A stretch of 62,077 nt of DNA, taken from NCBI GenBank assembly GCA_964344765.1, contig CAYFOM010000025.1:1-62077 (forward strand), written 5' to 3'. The translations under genes and the position numbers were made by a program. This DNA is from JACNIZ01 sp964344765 (GTDB lineage: Bacteria > Planctomycetota > UBA1135). This document shows, in pieces, positions 60,723 to 62,077 of this stretch (positions are counted from its first letter, which is position 1; every line of letters begins with the position of its first letter). The notes below the pieces were generated by a model, which saw nothing but the letters and a program-made list of their open reading frames with translations, had not been told where the DNA came from and searched no databases.

Positions 60723-62077
60723 CTAGAGCGTAATTTTCACGGACTTGGGAACGGAACAATGCTTCCATCGTTTCCAGGGGATCTTGGCTAAGGCTGCAAA
60801 TGTTGCAGAGTTGCCCAGGAGCGAAGGTGGAATCTGATTTGGAAGGAACACCAACTTGGCCTTTGCTTTTCCCTTCTTATCTAAAACGCCATGAAAGCCC
60901 TGAAACGTGGCTTTAGGTAGTTTCTTATCTGCTGATATGAAAACCCAATGATCTAGGGTCAAGGGTACAGGGAAACCGAATTCGTAATTCAATCCAGGGC
61001 CATGTGCCGAGGCAAGAATCAAGTATTCGTACCAAGGGGCTGCAGCTGTGAAATCTAGATTAAGATCCACTTCGCCGCCAGCAGAAATCGAAATTTGATT
61101 TTCGCTTGTGGACAAGAACTCTTGATAGTTTCCGGATCCGGTTATTCGCTGCAGACTTTCATTGCCCAGAATAACCAGGTCATTTACACCGTCCCCATCG
61201 CAGTCTTCGCCAAGGCCCCAGCCACTTGGAAAATGGGATGTTTGCTTCGGACCTTCGCGAATGAAAATCTCCTCTCCGCTTTCGCCATCGAGGCAATAGA
61301 ACATCCCTTGGAAGGGTCCGCGCCATCCTCTCGCATTAGGATTGAAAAAGATGAAGTCCACGCTACCGTCATTCTTTAACTCAGCCAAAGCGGGGTTTAT
61401 GCCATATAGTTCATGAGACTTTTGACCATGCCTTGACCAAAGCGATGTACCGGTCATTCCGTCAAGGGCTTCAATAGACCCTGCTTCGTCGTTGTATACC
61501 TCGCCGCTCAGCATAGCTCGAACGACAATCTCTTCCGGGCCGATACCATCTAAGTTTCCGATGAGTACTGTTTCTCCATACTGATAGGAGTAGCGCGGAC
61601 CCTCCTTGCGCCAAAGGATCGCTCCAGAGGTTTGGATCAAATAAACCACTCCTGCGTCACGCTTGTTGTTGCCCGGTGGGGCTGACCAAGTTGGACTCGA
61701 GATTAAAAATTCAGATTGGCCGTCATAGTCAAGATCGACAGGAAGTACCTCTGGTGCGTAACCAAAACCATCCTCAATCGGCAGAGCCCAGTGAGTCGTT
61801 CCGTCAGCACTATTCAATAAACGCCAACCCTTATGCTGGATCCATGGATAAGTATGGGATTCGATCGCAGATTCGACGAGTACTTCGGTTCCTCCTGACC
61901 CGATGTAGTCCCCCGTCCATAATCGAGCACCTAAGCCCTCACCCATTCCAGATGGGCCGTCAACATGCCAGAGTAGTGACCCGTCCGAACCATTTAAGCA
62001 CTGAATGGCGCCATCGTTTGCGTTTCGATTGGGCATGCCAAGCAAGAGATCTGCAGTCCCGTCGGCATTGATATCCG
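60723..62077 (-). CDS. FG-GAP/VCBS repeat secreted protein, 5' end outside the window
   Basis: Partial gene that continues beyond base 62077. The reading frame stays open to the window edge, where it reads DINADGTADLLLGMP, a further repeat, so the apparent TTG start at 62045 is not the true start. At least 450 residues are present, with about six FG-GAP-type loops (DLDYDGQSEFLIS, DCDGDGVNDLVIL) and PQQ-like GSDGSLLW segments. The last 115 residues (ISAGGEVDLNLDF, LLGNSATFAALAKIP) form a domain homologous to the C-terminal end of the downstream gene. The two lie four bases apart and are presumably co-expressed. The role is unknown. Confidence 0.78.
   Translation of the reverse strand, partial: DINADGTADLLLGMPNRNANDGAIQCLNGSDGSLLWHVDGPSGMGEGLGARLWTGDYIGSGGTEVLVESAIESHTYPWIQHKGWRLLNSADGTTHWALPIEDGFGYAPEVLPVDLDYDGQSEFLISSPTWSAPPGNNKRDAGVVYLIQTSGAILWRKEGPRYSYQYGETVLIGNLDGIGPEEIVVRAMLSGEVYNDEAGSIEALDGMTGTSLWSRHGQKSHELYGINPALAELKNDGSVDFIFFNPNARGWRGPFQGMFYCLDGESGEEIFIREGPKQTSHFPSGWGLGEDCDGDGVNDLVILGNESLQRITGSGNYQEFLSTSENQISISAGGEVDLNLDFTAAAPWYEYLILASAHGPGLNYEFGFPVPLTLDHWVFISADKKLPKATFQGFHGVLDKKGKAKAKLVFLPNQIPPSLLGNSATFAALAKIPWKRWKHCSVPKSVKITL

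Noticed and set aside
1..62077. CRISPR array, tRNA, rRNA, insertion sequence or microcompartment genes
   Set aside because: No regular spacer-repeat pattern, clover-leaf tail, transposase motif or shell-protein motif was seen on reading the window and its proteins.

Overview
The window looks like a chromosomal segment of a marine-type member of the Planctomycetota. The evidence is a c-type-cytochrome DUF1549/DUF1553 protein paired with a DUF1501 protein, several secreted sulfatases, a Tat-type Gfo/Idh/MocA oxidoreductase, and large FG-GAP/VCBS-type secreted proteins. No rRNA, tRNA, CRISPR array, transposase, integrase or attachment site was seen. Gene packing is very tight. The longest gene-free stretches are about 178 bases (28319-28496) and about 149 bases (8006-8154), so no gene-free stretch exceeds 300 bases. 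Convergent genes often overlap at or near their stop codons and no convincing intrinsic terminators are visible.

Region 1 (1-8005) is a cell-surface polysaccharide block. A minus-strand operon runs export lipoprotein, tyrosine autokinase/chain-length regulator, Wzx/MurJ-like flippase, O-antigen ligase/polymerase, family-4 glycosyltransferase, and converges on a plus-strand sulfotransferase. Together they could make and export a polysaccharide that may be sulfated. Region 2 (8155-14117) holds an unusual parvulin isomerase, an ornithine-cyclodeaminase-family enzyme, L-serine dehydratase, two small membrane-anchored proteins, a PD-(D/E)XK-like protein and a Gfo/Idh/MocA oxidoreductase. Region 3 (14127-21754) is a nine-gene Mrp/Mnh-type cation/proton antiporter operon with three separate antiporter-core subunits and no canonical MrpA.

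Region 4 (21774-51042) is a degradative block. It holds two GH29 fucosidases (one fused to PA14 and DUF6807 domains), four formylglycine-type sulfatases (one fused to DUF6265, one to an 830-residue duplicated extension), a GH38 mannosidase-like enzyme and a large putative glycosidase. It also holds the cytochrome/DUF1501 pair and, between 24522 and 28318, two tandem M48 peptidases and an AraC-regulated SDR gene with an array of direct repeats in its promoter. Region 5 (51115-58547) is a plus-strand operon for oxidative L-fucose catabolism: sodium-solute symporter, lipoprotein mutarotase, L-fuconate dehydratase (broken by an internal deletion), L-fucose dehydrogenase, 2-keto-3-deoxyfuconate dehydrogenase, fuconolactonase, and a two-subunit UxaA-type dehydratase. 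Regions 4 and 5 together look like a utilisation locus for sulfated fucose-containing polysaccharide: sulfatases and fucosidases would release L-fucose outside the cytoplasm, the symporter would import it and the operon would oxidise it. Region 6 (58544-62077) has two tandem FG-GAP repeat proteins sharing a C-terminal domain, the second running off the window.

The strongest leads are the broken enolase-type fuconate dehydratase beside an intact UxaA-type pair, the sulfatase with a duplicated C-terminal module, the GH29-PA14-DUF6807 fusion, the helically phased operator array, and the three-core Mrp complex with a histidine-rich accessory protein. All identifications come from reading motifs and overall sequence character; no database search was run.
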